A stretch of DNA of 26,913 nt, from positions 1 through 26,913 of the forward strand of contig JASLCO010000391.1 in NCBI GenBank assembly GCA_030146505.1. Reading direction: 5' to 3'. The DNA is from Moraxellaceae bacterium (GTDB lineage: Bacteria; Pseudomonadota; Gammaproteobacteria; Pseudomonadales; Moraxellaceae). Positions 7,553-14,824 of this stretch are shown here, piece after piece; position 1 is the stretch's first letter, and each line of letters starts with the position of its first letter. Position numbers and translations under genes: made by a program. The notes beneath the pieces were generated by a model. That model ran no database searches, was not told where the DNA came from, and was given only the letters and a program-made list of their open reading frames with translations.

Positions 7553-8112
7553 TCCGCACCTCGCGCTGCTGCGCGAACCTCGTCGCACTTGTCGCGTCGC
7601 AGCGCGCCGCACAGCGCGATCATCGCGGCGTCGAGCGCGTGCACGCGTTGCTTCTTCGGGATCGCGCGGAGCTGCTTCGCGGCGTGCGGGTGGTACTTGA
7701 CGATGTGCGCCGCGGCGACGCGTGCGAGCTTGTCCTGGTCGACGCGCTTGCCCGAGTGCACGAGGACCTGCCGTTGCCACCGCTGCGGCGCGATCGTGAT
7801 CAGCCGCGGCGGCGGCTGCATGGTCGCGGCGACACCGAGCACGATTCCCCACGACATGCCGATCGACACCTTCGCGAGCGCGCCGGGCATCCCGAAGGAC
7901 ATCTGCTCGACGACGATCAGCGAGCAGCCCGGCGCCTTCTCGGCGAGCACGTCGGCGAGCGTGTTCGCGCGGCGAGCCCGCTCGAGCGACGCCGTGCGCG
8001 CCTTCCCCTGCTTGGGCTGCACCACGACGCCGAGGTCGATGAATGTCTGCCGCTCCTCGTCGAGGCGCGCCCAGCCGAACGTGGAGATGCCGGTGTCGAT
8101 GCCGAGGATCAT
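7549..8112 (-). CDS. RuvC-like Holliday junction resolvase
   Basis: The 187-residue protein has an RNase H-like nuclease fold pattern: MILGIDTGIS with Asp6 near the N-terminus, IVVEQMSFG with Glu69, and HALDAAMIAL with His158 and Asp161. These match the acidic catalytic residues of RuvC-family resolvases, which cut four-way junctions during recombination or before packaging. The ATG at 8112 has GGGAAGG upstream and overlaps the previous stop as ATGA. Length is close to bacterial RuvC. Confidence 0.82.
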   Translation of the reverse strand: MILGIDTGISTFGWARLDEERQTFIDLGVVVQPKQGKARTASLERARRANTLADVLAEKAPGCSLIVVEQMSFGMPGALAKVSIGMSWGIVLGVAATMQPPPRLITIAPQRWQRQVLVHSGKRVDQDKLARVAAAHIVKYHPHAAKQLRAIPKKQRVHALDAAMIALCGALRRDKCDEVRAAARGAE

Positions 8113-8552
8113 CGCCTTCCCTCGTCGATCGCGAGGTTGACGAAGGGTGCGCCATACCCGTGGGCAACCATCACCCGCGCCGACGACACGCGCATCACGG
8201 TCTTCCACGGCAGCGCCATCGAATGTCCACAGATGCTCGCCTCGTTCAGCGCGTGCGCGAGCAACGCGTCAGGGCCGTAGTCGGTCGCTATGCACAGGTC
8301 GTCGTTGCCGGATGGATCGCGGTACATCGGCGACTCGCGATCGGCGAACGCCGCGATGATGCGCGTGCGCAGCGACGACTCGAACGCTGCAATCTGCTCA
8401 TCGGTAACGCATATGCGATGGGCTTGCGCCATCGCATATGCGTTACCGCCCGCGCGAGAGTCGTCGCCGTTGAGCCCAACGCCGCGCCCATCGCGCAGGC
8501 GATCGGTCCACCATTTCGCCGCGCAGGTCACGTTTCGATTCAGGTCACTCAT
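8109..8552 (-). CDS. Conserved phage protein, unknown function, with internal inverted repeat
   Basis: The 147-residue product has CAAKWWTDRLRD near the N-terminus, DEQIAAFESSLRTRI in the middle, DYGPDALLAHALNEA, then LPWKTVMRV and VAHGYGAP towards the C-terminus. I recall a widespread family of unknown phage proteins with this WW...DYxPD...PWKT...GYGAP pattern. A perfect 20-bp inverted repeat (8402-8448) lies inside the coding sequence and encodes roughly GNAYAMAQAHRICVT. The ATG at 8552 overlaps the upstream stop as ATGA. Confidence 0.75.
   Translation of the reverse strand: MSDLNRNVTCAAKWWTDRLRDGRGVGLNGDDSRAGGNAYAMAQAHRICVTDEQIAAFESSLRTRIIAAFADRESPMYRDPSGNDDLCIATDYGPDALLAHALNEASICGHSMALPWKTVMRVSSARVMVAHGYGAPFVNLAIDEGRR
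8402..8448. repeat. Perfect 20-bp inverted repeat with 7-nt loop
   Basis: The arms are 8402-8421 (CGGTAACGCATATGCGATGG) and 8429-8448, its exact reverse complement, with GCTTGCG between them. Each arm also contains the palindrome CGCATATGCG. The structure lies wholly inside a coding gene, so the RNA would form a long hairpin. No T-run follows, so a simple intrinsic terminator is unlikely. Confidence 0.9.
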
Positions 8553-8737
8553 TGGTTCCTTTGCAGGTCGTACTCGGGCGGCTCGTACAGCGTGCGCCCG
8601 TCCTTGAGCGTGCACGAGCCACCGTGATGCGCGGTCTCGATGCACCACGGGTGACGCGTGCAGAGCTGCACGCGCGTGTCGCGCACCTCACCAGCATCGG
8701 TCGCGCCGAGCTCGCTGCTGTCGACGCCCTCGATCAT
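8549..8737 (-). CDS. Small Cys/His-containing protein, unknown function
   Basis: A 62-residue product with LCTRHPWCIETAHHGGSC, a cluster of three cysteines and several histidines that could bind a metal. It overlaps its neighbours on both sides as ATGA, which supports it as real. I do not recognise a family. Confidence 0.6.
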   Translation of the reverse strand: MIEGVDSSELGATDAGEVRDTRVQLCTRHPWCIETAHHGGSCTLKDGRTLYEPPEYDLQRNQ

Positions 8738-8991
8738 CGCGCCGCGATCTCCTCGGCGTGGCCGCGGCGGAGCTCTGGCAATTCGCGTTCGTCAGCCTCC
8801 TTGCGCGCGGCGCGCACCTCGTCGAGTGTGGCCTCGAGGGTGAGCTCGAGGTTGCGCAGCGCCCACGACTCGGATGTGTGTGAGATCGACGTAGCGATCC
8901 TAATCGGCGGGCGCATTGGGTCGGCAACGATCGCGATCGAAGCGCCGACCGCCTGCTCGCATCGCTGAATCTGGATCTTCGCGGAGCCCAT
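8734..8991 (-). CDS. Small protein, unknown function
   Basis: An 85-residue product. The first half has hydrophobic beta-like segments (ASIAIVADP, IRIATSI). The second half is a charged helix (LRNLELTLEATLDEVRAARKE) that probably forms a coiled coil. Start at 8991 overlaps the upstream stop as TGATG, and its stop overlaps the next start as ATGA. No known family comes to mind. Confidence 0.6.
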   Translation of the reverse strand: MGSAKIQIQRCEQAVGASIAIVADPMRPPIRIATSISHTSESWALRNLELTLEATLDEVRAARKEADERELPELRRGHAEEIAAR

Positions 8992-9440
8992 CAGTGCACC
9001 GCCTTCTTCCTGCCGCGCTTCTTCTTCGGCGCGGCGACGTCGGGCGGCACCACGTCGCCGTCCTCGTTCTCGGCGACGCCGTTCGCCTGCTGCAGCGCCG
9101 CGGCATCCTCGAGGAGCCCGCCGCCCGTGCTGGTGTCGTCGCCGGACTCGACGCCCTCGCCGATCTCGATGTCGGCCTCGCCGGTCTTCCGTACGACGAC
9201 CTTGGGATCGCCGGTCAGGACCTCAGCCACGAGAAGCTCCCCGTTCTCGTCGGGGAACTCGTACCGCTCGAGACCGTGCGTGCGCATCTGCGCGAGCAAC
9301 CCGAGGTGCTCCTGCGTGCGCTTCTTGCCCGCCTGCTTCCACGTCTCGTTCGCGACGACGAAGCGTTGGGCCTGTTCCTCGACGGCCGGGTTGGCGACCT
9401 GTCGCTCGAATCCTGCTAGCTCTGCTTGCTTGCGTGCCAT
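8991..9440 (-). CDS. Acidic protein with basic tail, unknown function
   Basis: The 149-residue product has a helical N-terminal third (residues 1-55), a short beta-like part (YEFPDENGELLVAEVLTGDPKVVVRK), then an acidic low-complexity stretch and a very basic tail, KKKRGRKK. Such a tail could bind nucleic acid. The start at 9440 has one of the best Shine-Dalgarno sites in the window (GGAGGAATAACACC before ATG). I do not recognise the family. Confidence 0.65.
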   Translation of the reverse strand: MARKQAELAGFERQVANPAVEEQAQRFVVANETWKQAGKKRTQEHLGLLAQMRTHGLERYEFPDENGELLVAEVLTGDPKVVVRKTGEADIEIGEGVESGDDTSTGGGLLEDAAALQQANGVAENEDGDVVPPDVAAPKKKRGRKKAVH

Positions 9441-9479
9441 GGTGTTATTCCTCCGGTGCGGTTGCGGTGTCGATGTTCT

Positions 9480-9644
9480 TCAGGAGCTGCACGAGGGCCT
9501 CGACGAGGTCCTCGCTTGCGGCCCGGCACTCGACGATTTCGCCGTCCCAGGGCCGAGCTCGTTGACGTGAAGCCGGAGCACGCGCGCGCCGCGAAGGCGC
9601 TTCGCGAGCAGCTCGGCGAGGGTGCGATCGGAGATCTCGATCAT
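9480..9644 (-). CDS. Small gene with probable frameshift
   Basis: The ATG at 9644 has GGAGG 5 nt upstream and overlaps the methyltransferase stop as ATGA. The frame reads a convincing helical protein for about 30 residues (MIEISDRTLAELLAKRLRGA), then turns into Ser/Arg-rich sequence and ends at 9480. In the -1 frame from about 9550 the sequence again looks coding (DGEIVECRAASEDLVEALVQ) and ends at a TAA at 9445-9447, just before the next gene. One missing base near 9545-9555 would join them into about 66 residues. The cause may be a real mutation, a sequencing error or a programmed shift. Confidence 0.5.
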   Translation of the reverse strand: MIEISDRTLAELLAKRLRGARVLRLHVNELGPGTAKSSSAGPQARTSSRPSCSS

Positions 9645-10321
9645 CGCGTCCTCCAGGCGATGCACGCGCGCAACACTGCCGGCGTCGCGTCCTCGGCGCG
9701 GCGGTAGAACAGCGCGTGCGGGTAGGGCTGCGCCGACGCCTTCACGCCGGGCGGCGGTTCGTACTTGATGCGCCGGCGCGTCACGCACACGAGCGCGGAA
9801 AGGCGATAGAGCTTCGCGAACCACTGCGTCGACGGATCGAATCGGAGCAGGGCGCAGAAGCGCGTGTGACCGTAGTGCGCGATCGCGTCGAGCACGATCT
9901 CGTACGGCGGCTGGATGAACACGCTGGTCGACTCGTCGGCCACGTGCTCGCCGCATGCATCGCAGGACACATCGACGCCGTTGACGTGGATCCATCCCGC
10001 CCCCCGGCATCGACAGTGCGCGGGGTTCACGAAGTAGGTGCCGGGCGTCTTGGCTACGAGACCGTTGTCGCCGCGCTCGAGCTGACAGCTGCGATCCGAC
10101 TCGATGTGGCTCCGCGGGTTGGAGAACGGATCCACCCACCACGCTCCGACGCGCCTCGCCCACGCGAGCGGGGTGCACCAGGTGCCGCGGTTCTCGTCCT
10201 TGCTGCCGCCGTGGACGTTCGTGCGCTTCTTCAGCTTCGCGCGCGCGTCGTCGCGCTGTTGCTCAAGCTTCGCGATCTTCGCGAGCAGCTTGGTGACGTC
10301 GCTCTGGCCGATGGACTTCAC
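9641..10321 (-). CDS. Phage Dam-like DNA N6-adenine methyltransferase
   Basis: The 226-residue product resembles the phage Dam family that methylates adenine in DNA, possibly protecting it from host restriction. Visible features are WWVDPFSNPRSHIESDRS at about 61-78, the catalytic-site segment FIQPPY at 135-140, and CALLRFDPSTQWF near 156-168. The family normally has NPPY or DPPY, so Gln137 is unusual. Between the DPF and PPY blocks sits a Zn-finger-like insert (CRC at 103-105, CDAC at 120-123). The N-terminal 35 residues look coiled-coil. Start is a GTG overlapping the helicase stop as GTGA. Confidence 0.75.
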   Translation of the reverse strand: MKSIGQSDVTKLLAKIAKLEQQRDDARAKLKKRTNVHGGSKDENRGTWCTPLAWARRVGAWWVDPFSNPRSHIESDRSCQLERGDNGLVAKTPGTYFVNPAHCRCRGAGWIHVNGVDVSCDACGEHVADESTSVFIQPPYEIVLDAIAHYGHTRFCALLRFDPSTQWFAKLYRLSALVCVTRRRIKYEPPPGVKASAQPYPHALFYRRAEDATPAVLRACIAWRTR

Positions 10322-12318
10322 CTCGTGCCTCCGTTCTTCGCGAGCAGCTCGTTCGCTTCGAGCTGCTTGATCTGCGCGCGTGCACGCGCCGGGTCCCAGT
10401 CACAGCGCTGGAGGATCGAAATCCGGGCGCCCGCGTCCTGGCGCTTCATCTCGCGCGCGTCGATGCCGAGCCGATCGCGGAGCAGCTTGGCCTGCTTGTA
10501 CGAGCACAGCCCGCGCTTGGACCGATCCGCCGCGGCCGCGGTGATCCGCATGACCTCGCCCTTCTTCAGGTGCGGCGACGTCGCGAGCTTCTTCATGCCG
10601 AGATCGACGAGCTTCTGCCGCTCCTCGTAGGTCGCGGGATCACCGGCGTCGGCGCCGAGGTACTCCGCGCCCGCGAGCTCGGCGCCGAAGAACGGATCCA
10701 CCTCGGTGGCGAAGTAGCGCGCGCTCGCGGTGACCTTCGCGGCGCGGCGACGCTCCTCAAGGAGACGAGCCGCCTCGTCGAGCGCCTCGTCGACGTCGCA
10801 CGCGTCCTCGGCGAGGAGTCGCTCAGCCTCGCGACGCACGTCGTCGGGCACGTCGCCGGCGGCGAGCGCGTCGAGCGGGCCGACGAGCTTGTGCTTGCCC
10901 GCGTTACCGACGAAGTCGAGCCACAGCAGATCGACCTTGCCAGGGAAGAGGCGCGTGCCGCGGCCGACGCACTGCACGACGAGCGCGCGGCTCTTCGTGG
11001 GTCGCATCGTCGCGACGCACGTGATCGACGGCTCGTCGAAGCCCTCCGTCCAGAGCTGGCAGTTCACAAGGAACTGGAACCGGTCGGCCTTGAAGTCGGC
11101 GAGGATCTGCTCGCGCTCTTCGCGGCCGAGCTCGCCGTAGCCGACGCGCGCGGCGCCGTCGCGGTGGCGGTTGATCGCATCGGTAATCGCGGTGGCGTGC
11201 GCGACGTCGACGCAGAACACGATCGTCTTGCGCTCGCCGGCCTCGCGCAGCAACGCATCGACGGCCGCAAGCACCGCCTGTTCCTCGGCCATGATCGCCG
11301 AGAGCTGATCCTGCGCGAGGTCACCCGCGCGCGTCTTCACGCTCGACAGGTCGACGCCGTCGACGTGCACCGTCTTGCAGGTGATCTTGGCGAGGAAGCC
11401 CGACGCGATCGCCTCGCGGATCTCGAAGCGGTACGCGCAGGACTCGAACACGTCCCCGAGCGCCTGGCCGTCGCCGCGATCGGGCGTCGCGGTCACGCCG
11501 AGCACGCGCGCGCCGGCGAAGTGATCGACGATCGCGCGGTAGCCCTTCGCGTTGGTGTGGTGCGCCTCGTCGATGATCACGTCGAACGCGCTCGGATCGA
11601 ACGCCTCGAGGCGCTTGCCGCGAAGGGTCTGCACCGACGCAACGACGACGGCCGCGCGACCCGCGCGACGATCGGCCTGCTCGATCGCAGCACGGAGCCC
11701 GAACAGCGCCATGCGCGCCGCGGCCTGCTCGAGCAGCTCGGTGCGGTGCGCGAGCACGAGCAGTCGGCGCCCGAGCGCGACGCGCATGCGGGCCCATTCG
11801 GCGAACACGGTGGTCTTGCCCGTGCCCGTCGCCATCACGATCAGCGTTCGGCGGCGACCGGCCGCGTGCTCGCGCTCGATCGCCGCGATCGCCTCGTGCT
11901 GGTACGGGCGCAGCGTGACCGGGCCATTGAGCACGCCGCCGCGCCGCTCGGCCGCCGCATGATCTCGATCTGGGATCCGCGGAGTAGGACCAGGGACGCC
12001 GCTCTCCTGGGGGCCCCCATTCCCCGCAGCTTCAAGCGAGGAGATGGGGTCCAGGGGAGCAGCGAGCGTTCCTCCGTCCCCCTCTCCCTTTAGGGAGCGC
12101 CTTCCGGAAGGCTCCCAACCAGCAGGAACCTCACAGGATTCCGGAAGCCGCGTTCCTCGGCCTTCCGGAAGGTCGCGTTCCTTCGCGTTCCTCGACGTTC
12201 CGGAACTCTGATAACCGCTCGATAGCGCAGCGGAATCGGTCGTCTGGGTGCCCGCGCGTTCCTCCGCGTTCCTCGACGTTCCGGAACGTTCCGCGGCCCA
12301 CTGGAAAAGGTCGCTCAC
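10318..12318 (-). CDS. SF2 DEAD/DEAH-type helicase
   Basis: The 666-residue protein is a nucleic-acid helicase or translocase probably used in replication. Motifs are in order: Q140 in LRPYQHEA, Walker A ATGTGKTT at 163-170, DEAH at 250-253, TATP at 276-279, and a motif VI CVGRGTRLF in the second RecA-like domain. The first 125 residues are low-complexity and include two copies of GTSRNA, encoded by a repeat-rich DNA stretch. The GTG start at 12318 is supported by GGAGGG and a GTGA overlap with the DnaB-like gene, so this tail does seem to be translated. The C-terminal 100 residues are charged and helical. Confidence 0.87.
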   Translation of the reverse strand: MSDLFQWAAERSGTSRNAEERAGTQTTDSAALSSGYQSSGTSRNAKERDLPEGRGTRLPESCEVPAGWEPSGRRSLKGEGDGGTLAAPLDPISSLEAAGNGGPQESGVPGPTPRIPDRDHAAAERRGGVLNGPVTLRPYQHEAIAAIEREHAAGRRRTLIVMATGTGKTTVFAEWARMRVALGRRLLVLAHRTELLEQAAARMALFGLRAAIEQADRRAGRAAVVVASVQTLRGKRLEAFDPSAFDVIIDEAHHTNAKGYRAIVDHFAGARVLGVTATPDRGDGQALGDVFESCAYRFEIREAIASGFLAKITCKTVHVDGVDLSSVKTRAGDLAQDQLSAIMAEEQAVLAAVDALLREAGERKTIVFCVDVAHATAITDAINRHRDGAARVGYGELGREEREQILADFKADRFQFLVNCQLWTEGFDEPSITCVATMRPTKSRALVVQCVGRGTRLFPGKVDLLWLDFVGNAGKHKLVGPLDALAAGDVPDDVRREAERLLAEDACDVDEALDEAARLLEERRRAAKVTASARYFATEVDPFFGAELAGAEYLGADAGDPATYEERQKLVDLGMKKLATSPHLKKGEVMRITAAAADRSKRGLCSYKQAKLLRDRLGIDAREMKRQDAGARISILQRCDWDPARARAQIKQLEANELLAKNGGTR
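12102..12287. repeat. TTCCGGAA repeats inside helicase 5' end, candidate origin iterons
   Basis: Five TTCCGGAA palindromes lie at 12102, 12139, 12163, 12198 and 12279. A 23-bp perfect direct repeat (12184-12206 and 12265-12287) covers two of them, 81 bp apart. Many GCGTTCCT-type units fill the gaps. The region lies just after the DnaB-like gene, within the coding sequence for a disordered protein tail. Lambda has origin iterons inside its O gene in a similar way, so an origin is a fair hypothesis. Confidence 0.5.
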
Positions 12319-13895
12319 ACGCCCTCCATCTGGGTCTGGCGCCCCTTCTCGCTAAGGGTCACGCCGAGCCCATTCGTGATCTCGATCGTGCCGTTCTGAA
12401 GCAGCGCGTCGTACTCGTGCCCGAGCTTCTTCTTGTTGCCCCTCACACGCGTGCAGAGGTCGGTCTTGTTCTTCGCGACGTGATCGCGCAGGAAGCGCAC
12501 GATGCGCAGCCGGAGCTCGTCGTTGCTCTCCGTCGGCGGGGGCGGTGTCTTCGCGCCCTCGACGCGATCGGCGACACCGAGGTCGCGCCACGTGCCGCGG
12601 CGACCGTTGTAGCGCGCGTCGATGTGGACCTCGGAGCCGAACCGCGCTTTTGCGACGGTGATCGTCGCGATGCGCTCGTCGTCCTCGTACTCGTCGGACA
12701 GCGACAGCACGATGATTCCGGCGCCGTCGAACTCGACCGCACCGGACTCCTTGCTCACCTCGACGAGCTCATAGGGAGCGAACTTGCGCGGCGTCTGGAA
12801 GAGCTTGCCCTTGCCTCGACCGGTAGCGCTGACACACGCGATCGCCACGCCCGTGTCGTCGGCGATCTCGAGCAGCGAGGAGCTCGCCTCGGTGGTGGCC
12901 ATGCGGAGGTCCGGGCGCTGCTGCTTCTTCGCGATCTCGTCGGCGAGCTTCTGCAGGTAGTCGACGACAACGAGCGGCGCCACGCCGAACCGCTGCGCGA
13001 GCCGATCGATCGCGATGCGCAGGTGGCGAAGCGACGGCTTGTGCATGAAGAACAGCCGGCCGTACGGCATCGCCGCCATCACGGCGTTCATCGACACCTC
13101 ACCGCGGATGATCTGGTTCGAGTGCACGCCGAGGACGCCGGCGGCCTTGCGCGCGACGAAGTAGCCGGGCTTCATCTCGTAGCTCGCGACGATCACCGGC
13201 ACGCTCGCCGCGGTGTGCGCCGCGAGCTCGGTGACGAACGTCGTCTTGCCGCGGCCGGTTCCCGCGGCGACCGTGTAGACCTGCGTGCCGAGGAGGCCAC
13301 CAAACCCGATCGCCTCGTTGACCGTAGCGAACGGCGTCGGGTAGACCGGCTGTTCCGCAAATCGCGCCTGCTCCTCGAGGGCGTCGCCGACGGTGTAGAG
13401 CTTGATCGGCTCGGTCGCCTCGACGTGGCGCTTGGCGAGCTCCTCGTACTCGCGCCTCGCCTGGGCGACCAGCTCGTCGACGGGCTCGGTGCCCCATCGC
13501 TGCGCGCGCTGCAGGATGTCGCTCGCGGCGAGCGCGACGCGACGCACCTGCGCATAGCTGCGGACGAGCGTCGTGTACTCGACGACGTTGTCGGCCGTCG
13601 GGACCTGCAGCGCGAGCTCGCCGAAGAACGCAGGGCCGCCGATCGCGTCGAGCTTGCCCTGCTTGGCGATCTCGTTCTCGAGCGTGACGGGATCGATGGG
13701 CTCGCGTCGCGCCTCGAGGTTGCGCATCGCGGCGAACACCACCTGATGGCGCCGGTCGTAGAAGTCGTCGGTCTCGAGCGCGTCGAGTTTGGCGAGCGTC
13801 CCGTTGGCGATCAGGATGCCGCCGAGGATCGACGCCTCCGCCGCGAGGTTGTGCGGCAGCGGGGCGTGCTCGCGTTGCGCGGGCGCTGCACTCAC
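12315..13895 (-). CDS. Replicative DNA helicase, DnaB-like
   Basis: The 526-residue product would unwind DNA at the phage replication fork. The N-terminal domain (residues 10-125) has the usual DnaB pattern PHNLAAEASILGGIL. The ATPase domain has Walker A AGTGRGKTT at 211-219, ASYEM with Glu240, and Walker B PLVVVDYLQ near 307-315. After the RecA core there is an added segment (about 450-526) that looks like a winged helix (LRIVRFLRDHVAKNKTDL... GLGVTLSEKGRQ). Start is a GTG with GAGG 7 nt upstream, overlapping the small upstream gene as GTGA. Confidence 0.92.
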   Translation of the reverse strand: MSAAPAQREHAPLPHNLAAEASILGGILIANGTLAKLDALETDDFYDRRHQVVFAAMRNLEARREPIDPVTLENEIAKQGKLDAIGGPAFFGELALQVPTADNVVEYTTLVRSYAQVRRVALAASDILQRAQRWGTEPVDELVAQARREYEELAKRHVEATEPIKLYTVGDALEEQARFAEQPVYPTPFATVNEAIGFGGLLGTQVYTVAAGTGRGKTTFVTELAAHTAASVPVIVASYEMKPGYFVARKAAGVLGVHSNQIIRGEVSMNAVMAAMPYGRLFFMHKPSLRHLRIAIDRLAQRFGVAPLVVVDYLQKLADEIAKKQQRPDLRMATTEASSSLLEIADDTGVAIACVSATGRGKGKLFQTPRKFAPYELVEVSKESGAVEFDGAGIIVLSLSDEYEDDERIATITVAKARFGSEVHIDARYNGRRGTWRDLGVADRVEGAKTPPPPTESNDELRLRIVRFLRDHVAKNKTDLCTRVRGNKKKLGHEYDALLQNGTIEITNGLGVTLSEKGRQTQMEGV

Positions 13896-13954
13896 GTGGA
13901 GGCCTCACGGCAAGCCGGGCACCACACGGAGCGCTTTGGATTCGAGCGCTTCAT
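13892..13954 (-). CDS. Possible 20-residue CxxC peptide
   Basis: A tiny frame between the Zn-ribbon gene and the DnaB-like gene. It has a strong Shine-Dalgarno (GGAGGAA, 6-7 nt before ATG), starts in an ATGA overlap with the upstream stop and ends in a GTGA overlap with the DnaB-like start. The peptide contains WCPAC. It may be a real micro-protein or a coupling device that loads ribosomes onto the helicase message. Confidence 0.4.
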   Translation of the reverse strand: MKRSNPKRSVWCPACREAST

Positions 13955-14157
13955 GCGCGCTTCCTCCGCGTCTCGAAGACATGGGCGTCCTCGGCGCCGC
14001 GCTTGATGAAGCAGCGCGGGCACAGCTCGACGATGTCGCCGGCGCCGTTGCGTCCCACGAGCCGCACCTCGCCCGAGGGGGCGCCGGGGCTCTCGACGTC
14101 GACGGCCTTGCCGCAGTCGCGGCAGGTGCCCTTGGGATCGCGTGTAGACGTCTGCAC
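13951..14157 (-). CDS. Small Zn-ribbon protein
   Basis: A 68-residue product with CRDC near residue 12 and CPRC near residue 47, the four cysteines expected of a zinc ribbon. It may bind nucleic acid or a partner protein. The GTG start at 14157 lacks a good Shine-Dalgarno and lies 6 nt after the stop of the coiled-coil gene. Its stop overlaps the next small frame as ATGA. No specific family is recognised. Confidence 0.6.
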   Translation of the reverse strand: MQTSTRDPKGTCRDCGKAVDVESPGAPSGEVRLVGRNGAGDIVELCPRCFIKRGAEDAHVFETRRKRA

Positions 14158-14163
14158 CGCGAG

Positions 14164-14517
14164 CTACTTCTTCGCGGACGCGTAGGGCTTGGCGTTGATC
14201 CGGAGCTGCTCGACCTGGACGGCGAGATCGTGCTGCTGGTCGAGGGCGACGTCACGCTCGGTGCGCAGCGTCGCGGTCTCGGTCTCAAGTTCGCGGATGC
14301 GCTCGCCGGCGACCCGGGCCGCGGTCTTGAGCGTCTCGATCTCGGCGAGCGCGTCGTTGAGGTTCTGCTCGTTCGCCTCGCCGCGCAGGGTCGCGTTGGC
14401 CAACTCCTCCTCGAGCGCGTCGACGCGATCGAGCAGCTCGATCTGCGCGCGGATCGCGTGGAGGTCGGCTTCGTGCCGCTCCTCCTCGGCGAGTAGATCG
14501 TCGCGGCGCGGGATCAC
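14164..14517 (-). CDS. Coiled-coil protein, unknown function
   Basis: The 117-residue product is nearly all charged helix with heptad-like spacing (RVDALEEELANATLRGEANE, IRELETETATLRTERDVALD), so a coiled coil is likely. The GTG at 14517 overlaps the regulator stop as GTGA; the longer open frame upstream is a shadow of the regulator gene. It is the second gene of the replication arm. Small helical proteins in this place vary between phages. Confidence 0.65.
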   Translation of the reverse strand: MIPRRDDLLAEEERHEADLHAIRAQIELLDRVDALEEELANATLRGEANEQNLNDALAEIETLKTAARVAGERIRELETETATLRTERDVALDQQHDLAVQVEQLRINAKPYASAKK

Positions 14518-14741
14518 GCTGCGGACTCCGTCGGCGCTGAGCCCTCCGGGTAGAGCTCGGCCACCGGCTTGCCGACGAGGCCGGCGAAGATGACCATGTC
14601 CTTCGCGCTCAGCTCGGTCTTCCCATTCAGCAGCCGTCGCACCTGCTGCTCCGACCAGCCCGTCGCCTTGACGATGTCGGCGACTGAGAGCTTCGCCGCC
14701 GTGATGTGCGCTTTCACGCACTCGTGAATCGGCTGTGTCAC
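14514..14741 (-). CDS. Small XRE/Cro-like transcription regulator
   Basis: The 75-residue product has a five-helix XRE-type HTH: SVADIVKATGWSEQQVRRLLNGKTELSAKD. It is the first gene of the leftward replication arm and diverges from the larger repressor candidate, which is the place of Cro in lambda-like phages. The GTG at 14741 lacks a clear Shine-Dalgarno. A CGTCA half-site of the shared operator motif covers its start. It probably competes with the repressor for the control sites; that is inference. Confidence 0.7.
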   Translation of the reverse strand: MTQPIHECVKAHITAAKLSVADIVKATGWSEQQVRRLLNGKTELSAKDMVIFAGLVGKPVAELYPEGSAPTESAA

Positions 14742-14751
14742 GTCACTATCG

Positions 14752-14797
14752 CTACATTTTTTGACGCTACCGCGCAAGGAGCCGTCTAAAATTGACG
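14752..14797 (+). promoter_or_regulatory. Repressor-gene promoter with two operator-like sites
   Basis: A plus-strand promoter is suggested by TTGACG (14761-14766) and TCTAAA/TAAAAT (14785-14792). Two 15-bp near-palindromes overlap these boxes: CTACATTTTTTGACG (14752-14766, left half degenerate) on the -35, and CGTCTAAAATTGACG (14783-14797) on the -10. Their centres are 31 bp apart, about three helical turns. The same motif occurs at 16105 and 16146. A leftward promoter for the Cro-like gene should also lie here, but I could not place it. Confidence 0.6.
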
Positions 14798-14824
14798 CAT
14801 ATGTCTTGGATAGGTTTGGGGGAC

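Noticed and set aside
8288..8607. Overlapping frames on both strands giving similar peptides across the inverted repeat
   Set aside because: The likeness is produced by the palindrome itself; the coupled 147-residue minus-strand gene explains the region.
9545..9555. Programmed -1 frameshift site in the small gene
   Set aside because: The sequence CTC GGC CCT GGG does not fit X XXY YYZ, and no downstream structure is evident; a missing base is simpler.
12009..12018. GGGGGCCCCC palindrome
   Set aside because: Ten bases of pure G/C in a GC-rich coding stretch is not remarkable enough to call a site.
10570..12093. Long open frame on the plus strand opposite the SF2 helicase
   Set aside because: No domain is recognisable, while the minus strand has all helicase motifs in order.
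12417..14006. Long open frame on the plus strand opposite the DnaB-like gene
   Set aside because: It is Arg/Leu/Val-rich mirror sequence caused by high GC at third codon positions; the minus strand carries clear DnaB motifs.
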